Below, in pieces: positions 23,669 through 33,200 of a DNA stretch of 64,000 nt. The stretch spans positions 2,376,162-2,440,161 of the forward strand of contig NZ_LMEH01000001.1 of NCBI RefSeq assembly GCF_001425325.1. Reading direction: 5' to 3'. The notes under the pieces are model-generated. The model saw nothing but the letters and a program-made list of their open reading frames with translations, ran no database searches and had not been told where the DNA came from. Made by a program: the position numbers and the translations under genes. The stretch comes from Leifsonia sp. Root1293. Its GTDB lineage: Bacteria > Actinomycetota > Actinomycetes > Actinomycetales > Microbacteriaceae. Every line of letters starts with the position of its first letter. Positions within the stretch are counted from its first letter, which is position 1.

Positions 23669-26600
23669 ATGACCGACATCGGAACCGGATTCCTCAACGG
23701 AATCGAAGCCTTCGCCAATTCCCGCCTCGGCGACATGAGCGGCACGACGTTCAAGGACACCGTGCCGTTCCTCGAGTCCATCGTCACCTTCGGCATCGTC
23801 GGCGACGTGAAGCCGACCTTCGAGAAGCTGAAGGCCGACATCAAGGCGGCCGTCGCCCTGGTCGAGCCGATCTCGAAGGCGATCAAGAAGCAGACCGACC
23901 TCATCGCGAAGATGGTCAAGGAGTCGGCCGACGACATCGACAAGGACGACTTCGACATCGACACGGCGTCCAGGGTCGCCGTGCGGATCGGCATGGCGCT
24001 GGCGGCCATGGACGAGGCGTTCAACATCGTCGCCAAAGAGTTGGCCAAGAAGGCCGACGGCACCGTGGACGAGGCCATCCGTTCCGGCCTGATGGACCTC
24101 TGGAATCCCTGGGCCCAGCCGTTCAAGGACCTGGGCGCCGGCTCCGGAAAGCTGCTCGACAGCTTCGGTTCCACTGTGCTCGGCGTTCAGGGCCTGACCA
24201 AGAAGCTCGGCGACGTGCTGGTGCTCGACCGCACCGGCGGCAAGTTCCTGCTCGCCGCCAAGCTCGTGAACCTCGGCCCTGTCGGACTCGGAGCGATGAC
24301 TCTCGACAAGGTGTCGTTCGAGGCCTTCCTGCAGTTCAGCGACCGCGAGATCGCCAACCCCACGGCCGAGGAGAAGACGAGCCTGCTGGAGCGGGACGGC
24401 AAGTGGTTCATCGGCGACGTGGCGATCCTCGGCTTCCGGATGCAGACCATGCTGGAGCCCGGGCTCACGAAGGACCCGCTGCTGTCCAAGGTCATGCCGG
24501 GCTCGCAGGAGCCGAAGACCACGACGCTGACCACCATCTCGGTCGACACGGGGCAGGGCGTGTACCTCGGCGACGGACGAGGCAACGAACGCGCCGTCCT
24601 GCCGGTGCGGTTCTCGTTCCCCGGCGTCGAGCTGCGCGAGGTGGCGTTCGGACTCCGTCGAGACGCCGCCCGCGACGTGACGGGCTTCGAACTCACCACG
24701 TCGATCGCGGCCAAGATCGGCGACGCGGTCGGCCTGCAGATCGTCGGTTCCGGCTTCATCGTGGCACTGAACGGCGACGTCGAACAGCAGGCGATCTTCG
24801 ACATCCCGGTCTCGCCGCGCTGGCCCGATGCCATCGGGCTCCGGGTGAAGGCCGGCCCCGTGACCGGCGGCGGCTTCATCCAGCGCGTCGAGCGCACCTA
24901 CAAGGTCGACGGACAGGACGTGAAGAGGGTCGAGTTCGGCGGCGTGGTGCAGCTGCAGATCCTCAAGTTCGGCGTCTCGGCCATCGTCATCCTCTCGCCA
25001 GACCCGTTCTCGCTGGTGCTCGTCATCGGGGTGCGCTTCCCTGTCGCCATCGACCTCAGCATGGGCTTCACGCTGAACGGCATCGGCGGCATCCTGGCCC
25101 TCAACCGCGGTCTCGACCTGGAGGCGCTGCGCTCGGGCATGAAGGAGCACATCCTCGACAAGATGCTGTTCCCCGACAACCCCGTCGCCGAGGCACCCAA
25201 GCTGCTCGACAAGGTGGCGAACGTGTTCCCGCCGAAGGACGGCGGCTTCGTCTTCGGTCCGATCGTCGAACTCGGCTGGGGCTCGCAGGCGAAGTTCGTC
25301 GAGATGAAGCTCGGCGTCGTGCTGGCCCTCCCCGACCCGATGATCGTCATCCTCGGGTCGCTGCGGGTGCGGGTGCCCACGAAGGAGGCGCCGATCACCG
25401 ACATCCGCGCCGACGTCTTCATCGCCATCACGCCCGACTACCTGCTGCTGTTCGCCAGCATGCGCGACTCGACCGTGGCGGGCATCAAGATCTCCGGCGA
25501 CCTCGGGCTCTACATCCAGTGGTCGGGCAGCGGCGCGTTCGAGTTCTCGGTCGGCGGCTTCCACCCGGAGTATGAGAAGCTCACGGGCGGCAAGCCGAAG
25601 CTCGGCGACATGGACAGGGTCACCATCGACCTATCGCCATCGAAGGCGATCAGCTTCGTCATCAAGGCCTACTTCGCCATCACGGCTGGATCCGTCATGC
25701 TCGGCGTCGACGGCCGCCTGAACGCCGACTTCGCCGTCATCACGGCGAAGGCCTGGCTCACCCTCGACATGATCTTCATCTGGGCGCCGCGGTTCGCGTT
25801 CAAGATCACCATCGAGGTGGGCGTCGAGGTGGAGCTGTTCGGCTGCACCCTCTGCTCCATCGTGTTCCGTGGCTCGCTCGAGGGGACGAAGCCCTTCCGC
25901 CTGGCCGGTCACATCAAGGTCGACGTGTGGTTCCTGCCGACGTTCGACGAGGATCTCGGCCCGGTCGAGTGGGGTGAGAAGCCCGCCCCGATCCTCACCA
26001 AGGTCGACGCGCTCCAGATCGCGGCGAAGGCCATGAACGAGGACGACGCGTGGAAGGTGCAGCTGCCGGATCACGCGGCTCAGCTCGTCACCCTCGCCGA
26101 AGTCGATGACATCGACGGACGCATCGCGCATCCGCTCGCCGGAGTGGAGGTGTCGCAGACCCAGGTGCCGCTCGGGGTGAAGATCGCCCGCATCGGCTCG
26201 GCTCCGGTGGCGGCGGACATGGTGACCATGGGCACTCCGACGTCGAGCCCCGACGCCGGCATCGTCGGCGCCGTCAGCGAGCTCAAGACGGCCTTCGCTC
26301 CCGGCCAGTTCTTCGAGCTCGAGGGCGAGGGCCTGCTCGCGCGGTCGGGATTCGAGGACATGACCGGCGGATGCCGCATCGCGGCGGCGACGACGCCGAA
26401 GATCGGCACGGCCACCCCGGCGAAGGTCGCCTACGAGACCTACGTGCGCAATCCGGACGAACCGAGCTCGCTCATCGAGTTCGCCGGGAAGTTCGCCGCC
26501 TACGCCAGCTCCTACGCCACCAAGACGACCGTGGGCCGGGCCGTGGCGGAGGTCGGCAATCCCTACGTCCAGCCGAAACCGCCGAACGCCGGCGTGACGG

Positions 26601-26758
26601 TGTCGGACAAGGGCACCTCGATCATCGCGGATGCCGTCACCGGTGCCGCCCTGGTCTCCGGGCTCGGAGAACTCAGCGCAACCCAGGCCGCGCTCGTGAC
26701 GGCGGCAGTGAACACCGGAAGCGCCGCATCGGCGACGCGCCTGATCGTGAAGGGGTGA
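23669..26758 (+). CDS. DUF6603-type giant beta-rich protein (gene 1 of four-gene operon)
   Basis: This 1029-residue protein has no signal peptide and no clear membrane span. The ATG at 23669 starts family-like sequence. An N-terminal helical part (residues 1-170, with VKESADDIDKDDFDIDTASR) is followed by a very long run of alternating hydrophobic and polar beta strands. Motifs I associate with DUF6603 are MGFTLNGIGGILALNRGLD and FEFSVGGFHPEY, with FPPKDGGFVFGP between them. The last 250 residues are more soluble and Ala/Thr-rich. The function of the family is unknown to me. The repeated amphipathic strands suggest a large solenoid or groove. It starts an operon; the next gene begins five bases after the stop. 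Confidence 0.75.
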   Translation: MTDIGTGFLNGIEAFANSRLGDMSGTTFKDTVPFLESIVTFGIVGDVKPTFEKLKADIKAAVALVEPISKAIKKQTDLIAKMVKESADDIDKDDFDIDTASRVAVRIGMALAAMDEAFNIVAKELAKKADGTVDEAIRSGLMDLWNPWAQPFKDLGAGSGKLLDSFGSTVLGVQGLTKKLGDVLVLDRTGGKFLLAAKLVNLGPVGLGAMTLDKVSFEAFLQFSDREIANPTAEEKTSLLERDGKWFIGDVAILGFRMQTMLEPGLTKDPLLSKVMPGSQEPKTTTLTTISVDTGQGVYLGDGRGNERAVLPVRFSFPGVELREVAFGLRRDAARDVTGFELTTSIAAKIGDAVGLQIVGSGFIVALNGDVEQQAIFDIPVSPRWPDAIGLRVKAGPVTGGGFIQRVERTYKVDGQDVKRVEFGGVVQLQILKFGVSAIVILSPDPFSLVLVIGVRFPVAIDLSMGFTLNGIGGILALNRGLDLEALRSGMKEHILDKMLFPDNPVAEAPKLLDKVANVFPPKDGGFVFGPIVELGWGSQAKFVEMKLGVVLALPDPMIVILGSLRVRVPTKEAPITDIRADVFIAITPDYLLLFASMRDSTVAGIKISGDLGLYIQWSGSGAFEFSVGGFHPEYEKLTGGKPKLGDMDRVTIDLSPSKAISFVIKAYFAITAGSVMLGVDGRLNADFAVITAKAWLTLDMIFIWAPRFAFKITIEVGVEVELFGCTLCSIVFRGSLEGTKPFRLAGHIKVDVWFLPTFDEDLGPVEWGEKPAPILTKVDALQIAAKAMNEDDAWKVQLPDHAAQLVTLAEVDDIDGRIAHPLAGVEVSQTQVPLGVKIARIGSAPVAADMVTMGTPTSSPDAGIVGAVSELKTAFAPGQFFELEGEGLLARSGFEDMTGGCRIAAATTPKIGTATPAKVAYETYVRNPDEPSSLIEFAGKFAAYASSYATKTTVGRAVAEVGNPYVQPKPPNAGVTVSDKGTSIIADAVTGAALVSGLGELSATQAALVTAAVNTGSAASATRLIVKG

Positions 26759-26762
26759 CCTG

Positions 26763-29700
26763 ATGGCCGACCTTGATGCCATCGCCGCGAGCGTCGTCTC
26801 GCCTCTCGCCAACACGGCGACCAACGTGGTGCGGGATGCGTTCCTGCTCGCGATCAGGCCAGAGGACGAATTCGACGAGAGCGCCGTCGCCATCGAAGAG
26901 CTCGAGTTCGCCTCATCAGCCGTCGGCGGCCTGTCCTCCGCGGCGAGCACGCCGGCGGCCGGCACCGTGCGCTCGACCTCGCGCGTCGAGGTGCCGCTGG
27001 CTGACAGCGCCGGAGGCAGTGCATCCGCTGGACTCTCGGTGACGCTCTACGGCCCTGGAGATGTGCGCGGGATCGACCCGGCCCAGATCGTGCGACGCTT
27101 TCCGGCCCCGGGCGCCCAGACGGCGGAGGAGACCGTCCTCGCGCACATCGAGTTCGATCGGCCGGAGCTGCCGTGGGCGTTCAGCGCGACGAAGCAGGCC
27201 GCCGTCATGCGCCCCTGGCTGACGCTCGTGGTTCTCGAGCGCTCCAGCGTCATCCGGGAGCCCGCGACCAGTGCATTGCTTCCCGTCTTCCAGGTCCCCC
27301 TCGCGCAGCTGCCGGTGCTCACCCACGCCGACCTCTGGGCTCACGCCCAGGCACCGGCGACCGCGACCGGGCAGGACCTGAGCGCACGGCTCTCGCCGGC
27401 TCACGCCCGCGTCAACCTCTCTCGGGTCATCTCCCCGCGCATCCTCACCCAGGACACCGACTACATCGCCGCTCTCGTTCCGACGACCGACGTCGGGGTG
27501 CGCGGCGGTCTCGGCCTGACCGGAGGCACCCTCGAGCCCGCGTGGACCAGCTCCTCCCCGGATCCCGTGCGGCTGCCCGTCTACGACAGCTGGGAGTTCC
27601 GCACGGGTCCCAACGGCGACTTCCGCTCGCTGGCGCTCAAACTGGAGGGTGTCGCCGCCCCCTACGAGGTCGGGCGCAAGTTCATCGACACCTCGCAGCC
27701 GGGCAAGCCACTGCTGGCCCTCGGGCCGGACGAGGTCGGTCGCAAGCAGGTGCTGCGGTGCGCGCTGTTCTCCCCCAGCCTGCCGAAGACCCCGGAACAG
27801 CAGGTGGCCGAGACCGCCGTCTGGCCCGATGCGATGATCGACAAGCTGCACAAGGAACTCGACCTGCCGGCCGCCATCGAGGGCACGCAGAAGCAGACCG
27901 CCGGAGTACCGGAGCTGCCCATCATCGGTCCGCGCATCTACGCCAAGCTGCACCGGGGCAGCGCGGTGATCGAGGGCTCCGACTGGTTCTCGGAGCTGAA
28001 TCTCGCCCCCGTGAAGCGCATCGTGGGCGGACTCGGCACGCGCGTCGTGCAGCGCGACCAGGAGCGGCTCATGCAGTCGGCATGGGCGCAGCTCGGCGAG
28101 GTCGAGGCCGCCAACCGCGCCATCCGCCTGGCCCAGCTCGCCGAGCTCCTCGCCACGAGGCTCCACAGCAGGCTCGGAGAGCTGCAGACTGGCCACCTGC
28201 TGCAGGTGACGTCGCCTCTGGCCACCCGCATCTCGGTCAGCGCCGGGAGCACCCTCTTCGCCGACGTGACGCTGAGCGCGACACCGGTGGCAGCCACGAG
28301 CGGCGCCTTCCGACGGGTCACCCGGCCGGCCGGCCCGATGATCCGCCGGACCGACGCCGCCTCGCAGGAGCGCGTCGGCAACGTGGTGGGCACCGAGACC
28401 ACCCTGCGCGACTTCACCAGGGTGTACTCGAACCCGGAGGGGATCGGCAGACTCACGGCCGACGTCGTGGCGCATCTCGACCTCCAGCTCGTGAGTGCCG
28501 CCATCGGCACGCCGGTCGACGCTGTCGACGGGCTGCTCAAGCGGGCGAACGCGGAGGTCGAAGGTCAGGGCGGCTTCGCCACCTACCTCACCGAACCGAG
28601 CCGGTGGCGGGCTCCGGATGCCGGCTTCGATCTCGGCGCCGTCGTCGCCGAGCAGTGGACGGAGAAGCTGCTGCGCTCATCGCCGATCCCCGTCATCGAG
28701 TCGATCCGCGCCCAGCGCGTCGGGCCTCTCGCTGCCGAACTCTCGCTGTCGAAGACGACGAGTGCGAGCCCTCTGCTCGAGCAGTTGAAGGGCACGGCCG
28801 TGAAGCTGAACGACAGGGTGCTCGTCGACCTCGGCGTCGTCGACGGACGACCCGGCGGACCGGTGATCGACGGACCCATCGTCCGTGGGCCCGTCATCGA
28901 CGGTCCTGTGATCGACGGTCCGGTCATCGACGGCCCGATCATCCGCGGGCCCGTCATCGACGGACCGATCGTCCGCGGACCCGTCGTCTCACCGCTGAAC
29001 CCGCGCATCCCACTCACCCGCCGTTCCCCCATCGGCGGAGCCGTCGGCCGCCTGCCTCAGAACGGTGCCGGCGCCGCGGTGCGGGTTCCCCTGGGGGGCG
29101 GAGTCCTCGCCGGGGGCGGAGCCGGGGGAGGCGGGCGAGACGGCCTGCGTGCTCGCCGGATCCCCGTCGACGGGCACGTCCTGATCGATGGTCGCGGCCT
29201 CCGCGTCATCGACGTCCGGCACCTCAAGAAGCTGGGCGACACCCGCGACGCCGCCGAACTCGACGCCGGCCTGGCGCAGTTCGCCGATCTGGCCGAGGTG
29301 AAGCTGACCCCCACCCTCGATCGCATCGACCAGCTGCCGGTCGACGTGCTGCGTGCTGAGATGACCAGCATCATCGACCCCGGCGCCCTGCTCACGATCG
29401 ACGTCGTCCCGCATCGTGATGCTCTGGCCGTGGCATCCCCGGCTCTCATCGCGGCGATCGATCCGAAGCAGACCGTGCGCGCGTCGCTGGCCGGGCGACT
29501 GCACCTGAGTGCCGGGCTCGCCGAGCGCTGGTTCGCGCAGCCCCGCATCGCGCCCATCATGGCGGCCCCTCGCTTCGACCGGCCGATGTACCGGGCGCTC
29601 GAGGAGTACGACCGCGACTGGCTCGTCCCCGGGCTGGGCCTGCTGCCCGCCGACGACTTCGTGACCGTGCTGTCGACCAACCGTGAGTTCATGGCGGCGT

Positions 29701-30290
29701 TCTTCGTCGGACTCAGCGACGAGATGGGGCGCGAGCTCCTCTGGCGCGGCTATCCGACCGACCAGCGTGGCACCTACTTCCACCGCTTCTGGAACCCGAA
29801 CACCGACGAGCTCGCGAAGCCCATCCACCTGTTCCCGAAGAAGCCATTGGCCGAGCAGGTCTCGATCGGCGGCAGCGGCGGAAAGGACTGCGCCGTCATC
29901 GTGGTGAAGAGCGAGCTCGTGCGCCGCTTCCCCGACCTGATCATCCAGGCCGTCGAGAACCAGGGCACTGTGCGCGACCCGGTGTTCGAGAAGGTCGACT
30001 CGCCGCAGAAGACCGCGCGCGTCCTGTTCTCCGAGGTGCTCGACCCCGACATCGCGCTCGTCGGCGTCGACATCAGCGTCGACGAGCTCGACGGCGAGAA
30101 GTGGTGGATCACCATAGCCGAGCATCCGAGCGCCACCCGCTTCAAGCGACCGCCCGACACCGATCTGCCGGCGGCACAGAAGTTCCTCACCGACACAGCC
30201 CCGCATTCCGCCGTCTACGCCGAGGATCACCTGCACCGTCCGGTGCGGGTCGCGTTCCAGGCGACGGACCTCATCGTGAGAGAGGCATAG
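26763..30290 (+). CDS. Giant conserved hypothetical protein with GPVID pentapeptide repeats (gene 2 of operon)
   Basis: A 1175-residue protein without signal peptide or membrane span. Residues 130-700 are beta/alpha with phrases such as WAFSATKQAAVMRPWLTLVVLE and RVNLSRVISPRIL. Residues 699-742 are nine pentapeptides alternating GPVID with GPIVR/GPIIR, followed by a Gly/Arg-rich flexible stretch to about 805. The C-terminal part contains MGRELLWRGYPTDQRGTYFHRFWNP, a phrase I remember from conserved hypothetical proteins but with no assigned function. The protein is coupled to its neighbours (4-base gap before, 3 bases after). It could be a structural or scaffold component; this is inference from size and repeats only. 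Confidence 0.65.
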   Translation: MADLDAIAASVVSPLANTATNVVRDAFLLAIRPEDEFDESAVAIEELEFASSAVGGLSSAASTPAAGTVRSTSRVEVPLADSAGGSASAGLSVTLYGPGDVRGIDPAQIVRRFPAPGAQTAEETVLAHIEFDRPELPWAFSATKQAAVMRPWLTLVVLERSSVIREPATSALLPVFQVPLAQLPVLTHADLWAHAQAPATATGQDLSARLSPAHARVNLSRVISPRILTQDTDYIAALVPTTDVGVRGGLGLTGGTLEPAWTSSSPDPVRLPVYDSWEFRTGPNGDFRSLALKLEGVAAPYEVGRKFIDTSQPGKPLLALGPDEVGRKQVLRCALFSPSLPKTPEQQVAETAVWPDAMIDKLHKELDLPAAIEGTQKQTAGVPELPIIGPRIYAKLHRGSAVIEGSDWFSELNLAPVKRIVGGLGTRVVQRDQERLMQSAWAQLGEVEAANRAIRLAQLAELLATRLHSRLGELQTGHLLQVTSPLATRISVSAGSTLFADVTLSATPVAATSGAFRRVTRPAGPMIRRTDAASQERVGNVVGTETTLRDFTRVYSNPEGIGRLTADVVAHLDLQLVSAAIGTPVDAVDGLLKRANAEVEGQGGFATYLTEPSRWRAPDAGFDLGAVVAEQWTEKLLRSSPIPVIESIRAQRVGPLAAELSLSKTTSASPLLEQLKGTAVKLNDRVLVDLGVVDGRPGGPVIDGPIVRGPVIDGPVIDGPVIDGPIIRGPVIDGPIVRGPVVSPLNPRIPLTRRSPIGGAVGRLPQNGAGAAVRVPLGGGVLAGGGAGGGGRDGLRARRIPVDGHVLIDGRGLRVIDVRHLKKLGDTRDAAELDAGLAQFADLAEVKLTPTLDRIDQLPVDVLRAEMTSIIDPGALLTIDVVPHRDALAVASPALIAAIDPKQTVRASLAGRLHLSAGLAERWFAQPRIAPIMAAPRFDRPMYRALEEYDRDWLVPGLGLLPADDFVTVLSTNREFMAAFFVGLSDEMGRELLWRGYPTDQRGTYFHRFWNPNTDELAKPIHLFPKKPLAEQVSIGGSGGKDCAVIVVKSELVRRFPDLIIQAVENQGTVRDPVFEKVDSPQKTARVLFSEVLDPDIALVGVDISVDELDGEKWWITIAEHPSATRFKRPPDTDLPAAQKFLTDTAPHSAVYAEDHLHRPVRVAFQATDLIVREA
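28857..28991 (+). repeat. Nine-unit GPxxx pentapeptide-coding repeat inside gene 2
   Basis: Eight exact 15-base steps separate the first GPVID codons (28857) from the last GPVV (28977). Units are GPVID (five), GPIVR (two), GPIIR and a terminal GPVVS, in a semi-regular acidic/basic alternation. Third-base differences between units show selection at protein level rather than very recent duplication. Confidence 0.9.
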
Positions 30291-30293
30291 ACC

Positions 30294-33200
30294 ATGCCCG
30301 TCGAGACCCCAGCCGAGCTCGCCAGGGTGCGCGAGAGCATCGCCACCCTCACTGAGAAGCGCCGCACGCTCATCCGCAAGCCGGCCGAACGCGGCCTGCG
30401 AGGCGACATCCTGAAGCTCGACGGCGACCTGCGCGAGATCATCGGGGGCCTCCGGGAACGACTCGATCCCTGCGACGCATCGCCCGAGGTCCCCCTCGTC
30501 CTCCTGCCCGTGCGCATCGAGAGCAAGCTCGCTCCGGGCACGTCGACGCTGCGGGTGCGCATCTCCCCGGACGAGGCGCACATCGACAGCCTGCTGCGGT
30601 CGGTGACGGATGCCGAGGTCGCCGCCGGCCAGGCCTACTGGCGTGCCGTCTGGGTCGACGCCTCAGACTCGGCGGCATGGCCGGAGCTCATCGAGGCCGT
30701 CGGCGCCCGTCGAGCCGGCTGGGTCGCCGAGGTGACGACGCCGACGAACCTCGCAACGCGCGGACAGGGCGACCCGTCGTTCCCGACCACCCCGGAGGAA
30801 GTCGCCCACGGCACCGTCGCACGGTGCCTGCCCGACCAGTTCGTCGTCCGAGTGTTCCCGAACGGCGCAGCGCCCATCACGGTGACGGGCTCGCCCGTCG
30901 CCCCCGACGTTCCCCTCTCGCCCATCGCCTTCGGCGACGACGAACTGAGCGAGGTCTCGGGACTGAACGTCCCGGTCGGCTCGGAATGGACCGTCGACTT
31001 CCCGGCGGCCGTGCAGGCCGGTCTCGGGGTCGAGGTGCCCCTGCCTGCCGGCACGACGCTCATCGACCGCATCGTGGTGGTCGGCACGCGCAACTCCGTG
31101 TCGGAAGAGGCCAACGCGGCCGACTTCGTCGAGCTGCTGACGAGTCACAGGTTCAGCGACGGGGTGTCACTTCTCGCCGCCGGAACCGCAACCAACAACG
31201 CCGACGCCGAGCGGTCGCCGTACCGTCCGGGCGCGAGCGCCGGCGCACCTGCGCTGGAGCCGCGCACGCCGACGCGGGACGCCACGCGTCTGGCCGCTGC
31301 GCTGGGTTTGGATGCCGCATCCGTCGAACACCTCCTCGACCCCGCCAGTCCGGTGTCGACCCAGGACGAGGCGGAGGAGGCCGCGAACACCGCCCTCTGG
31401 TTCGCCACGTGGGAGGGTGTGCTGGAACGCCTCGACGACCCGGCCATTCCGGCCGTCACTCCGGGCAGCATCGAATCTGCCCGGCGTCTGCACCGCGACC
31501 ACGTTCGTGGAGCCGGCCCGGCCCCGGCGCTCCGCATCGGCGCCCAGCCGTACGGCGTGCTGCCGGTGACGGACCTCGACGCCTGGAGCCCGTGGTCGGG
31601 CGAGATCACAGCGCAGCTCGTTCCGCTGATCCGCCGCACGTTGGCGCGCTGGGCCAGTCGCTCGTCGGTCGTCCCCCACGTGCGGCCCGGTGACCAGCTC
31701 AGCGACCAGGACCTGCTCGACATGCTCGGCACCAGCCCGGTCTCGACCGGCGTGAGGGCGCGGCCGGCGGTCGATGGCGCGCAGGTGGGCCCCTTCGCCG
31801 CAGCGACGGGGGCGGATGCTGCCCGGGTGCAAGCCGAGGCGCAGCTGCGCACGGCCATCCTCTCCCAGTTCTCCGTCGACGCCGCCAAGATCCTGAAGAC
31901 CCCGGCGCTGCACGACGAATCCCGCACCATCGGCCTGCCGCTGGTGTCGGATCGAGACGCCGAGGTCGTGGCCGAGATCCTCGCCGGCACCACCCCGAAG
32001 GTCGACAGCGTGCTGCAGGCTCTGCTCGACATCGCGTGGGACAGCGCGAAGCGGCTGCGCTTCCGGGCGACGCCGCAGGAGTTCGTGGGTCCGCTGCTCG
32101 ACTTCGTCGAGCTCGACCCCGAGATCGTCCGTCTCGTGACCTCCGCGGCATCCGCCGATGCAGCCCTCGACGACACAGCACCCTCTCACTTCTTCGCCGC
32201 GGCCGAGAAGGTCGCGTCGGTGCAGCACTTCGAGGGTCAGCCGGCCGAACGGGTGAGCATCGCGGCGATCGAGCCGATCGCTGAAGCACGCACCTCGCTC
32301 GCTCAGGTCGCGCTCGATCTCGGCGACACCGCCCAGGCCAAGTGGCTGGGAGGCAGTGCCATCACCGAGCTGCTCTACGCCTTCGGCGTCAGCGGGGAGG
32401 TGCGCGCCGCCATGATCGCGCTCGCTGCCGCCCCGCTCGAGGAACGCCGCATCGCCGTCGCCCACGCCCTCGACCTCGCGTCGCACCGGGTCGACGCATG
32501 GGCGACGGGCCTCGCGACATCACGTCGGGCCACGCTCGCGGCATCCGCTCCCGTAGGGATGACCATCGGGGCGTTCGGCTACGTCGAGCAGATCCGGCTT
32601 GGGGCCGGCCGCCGCGATCCGGACGGATGGATCCACGCGCCGAGCAGTTCGCACGCCGTCGCCGCCGGAGTGCTCGCGAGCGCGCACCGCTCCAACATCG
32701 GCGCGAAGCCCGGCGCTCAGCCCTTCGCGATCGACCTGTCGAGTCGCAGGGGCGTCGAGCTCCGCCGCGTGCTCGAGGGTGTTCAGGCCGGCCAGTCGAT
32801 CGGGGCGCTGCTCGGCTACCAGATCGAGCGCGGCCTCGCCGGAACATCGGCGGCCCGCTTCCAGCTCAGCCTGCGCCAGATCGCACCGGAGGCCACCGAC
32901 CAGCTCGGCAACGACGAGGCCCAGGAGGTCGCCGCCGCCAGGGTCGCCGGTGGTGACGTCGTCGACGGCGCCGAGCTGCTTCGACTGTTCCCGGTGGACT
33001 CGCTTGGCGGGGCCAACCCGCCGCTGCGCGCCCGGCTGTCACGCAAGCCCGACAACGCCTTCATCGAGACCTGGGATGCGGTGTCGGATGCCGAGTGGAA
33101 CCTCGTCGTCGCTGCGATGCGCGGTGCAGCGGCCACCCTCGACGCCGTCTCTGACGCCCTGCTCAGCGAGAGCGTGCTGCAGTACTCGTCAGGCAATCCG

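Noticed and set aside
23465-25564. 699-codon minus-strand frame opposite the DUF6603 gene
   Set aside because: Shadow of the strongly biased codons of the real gene; no protein-like motifs and no ribosome site.
28989-30581. 530-codon minus-strand frame over the end of gene 2 and start of gene 3
   Set aside because: It spans the junction of two well-supported plus-strand genes and has shadow composition.
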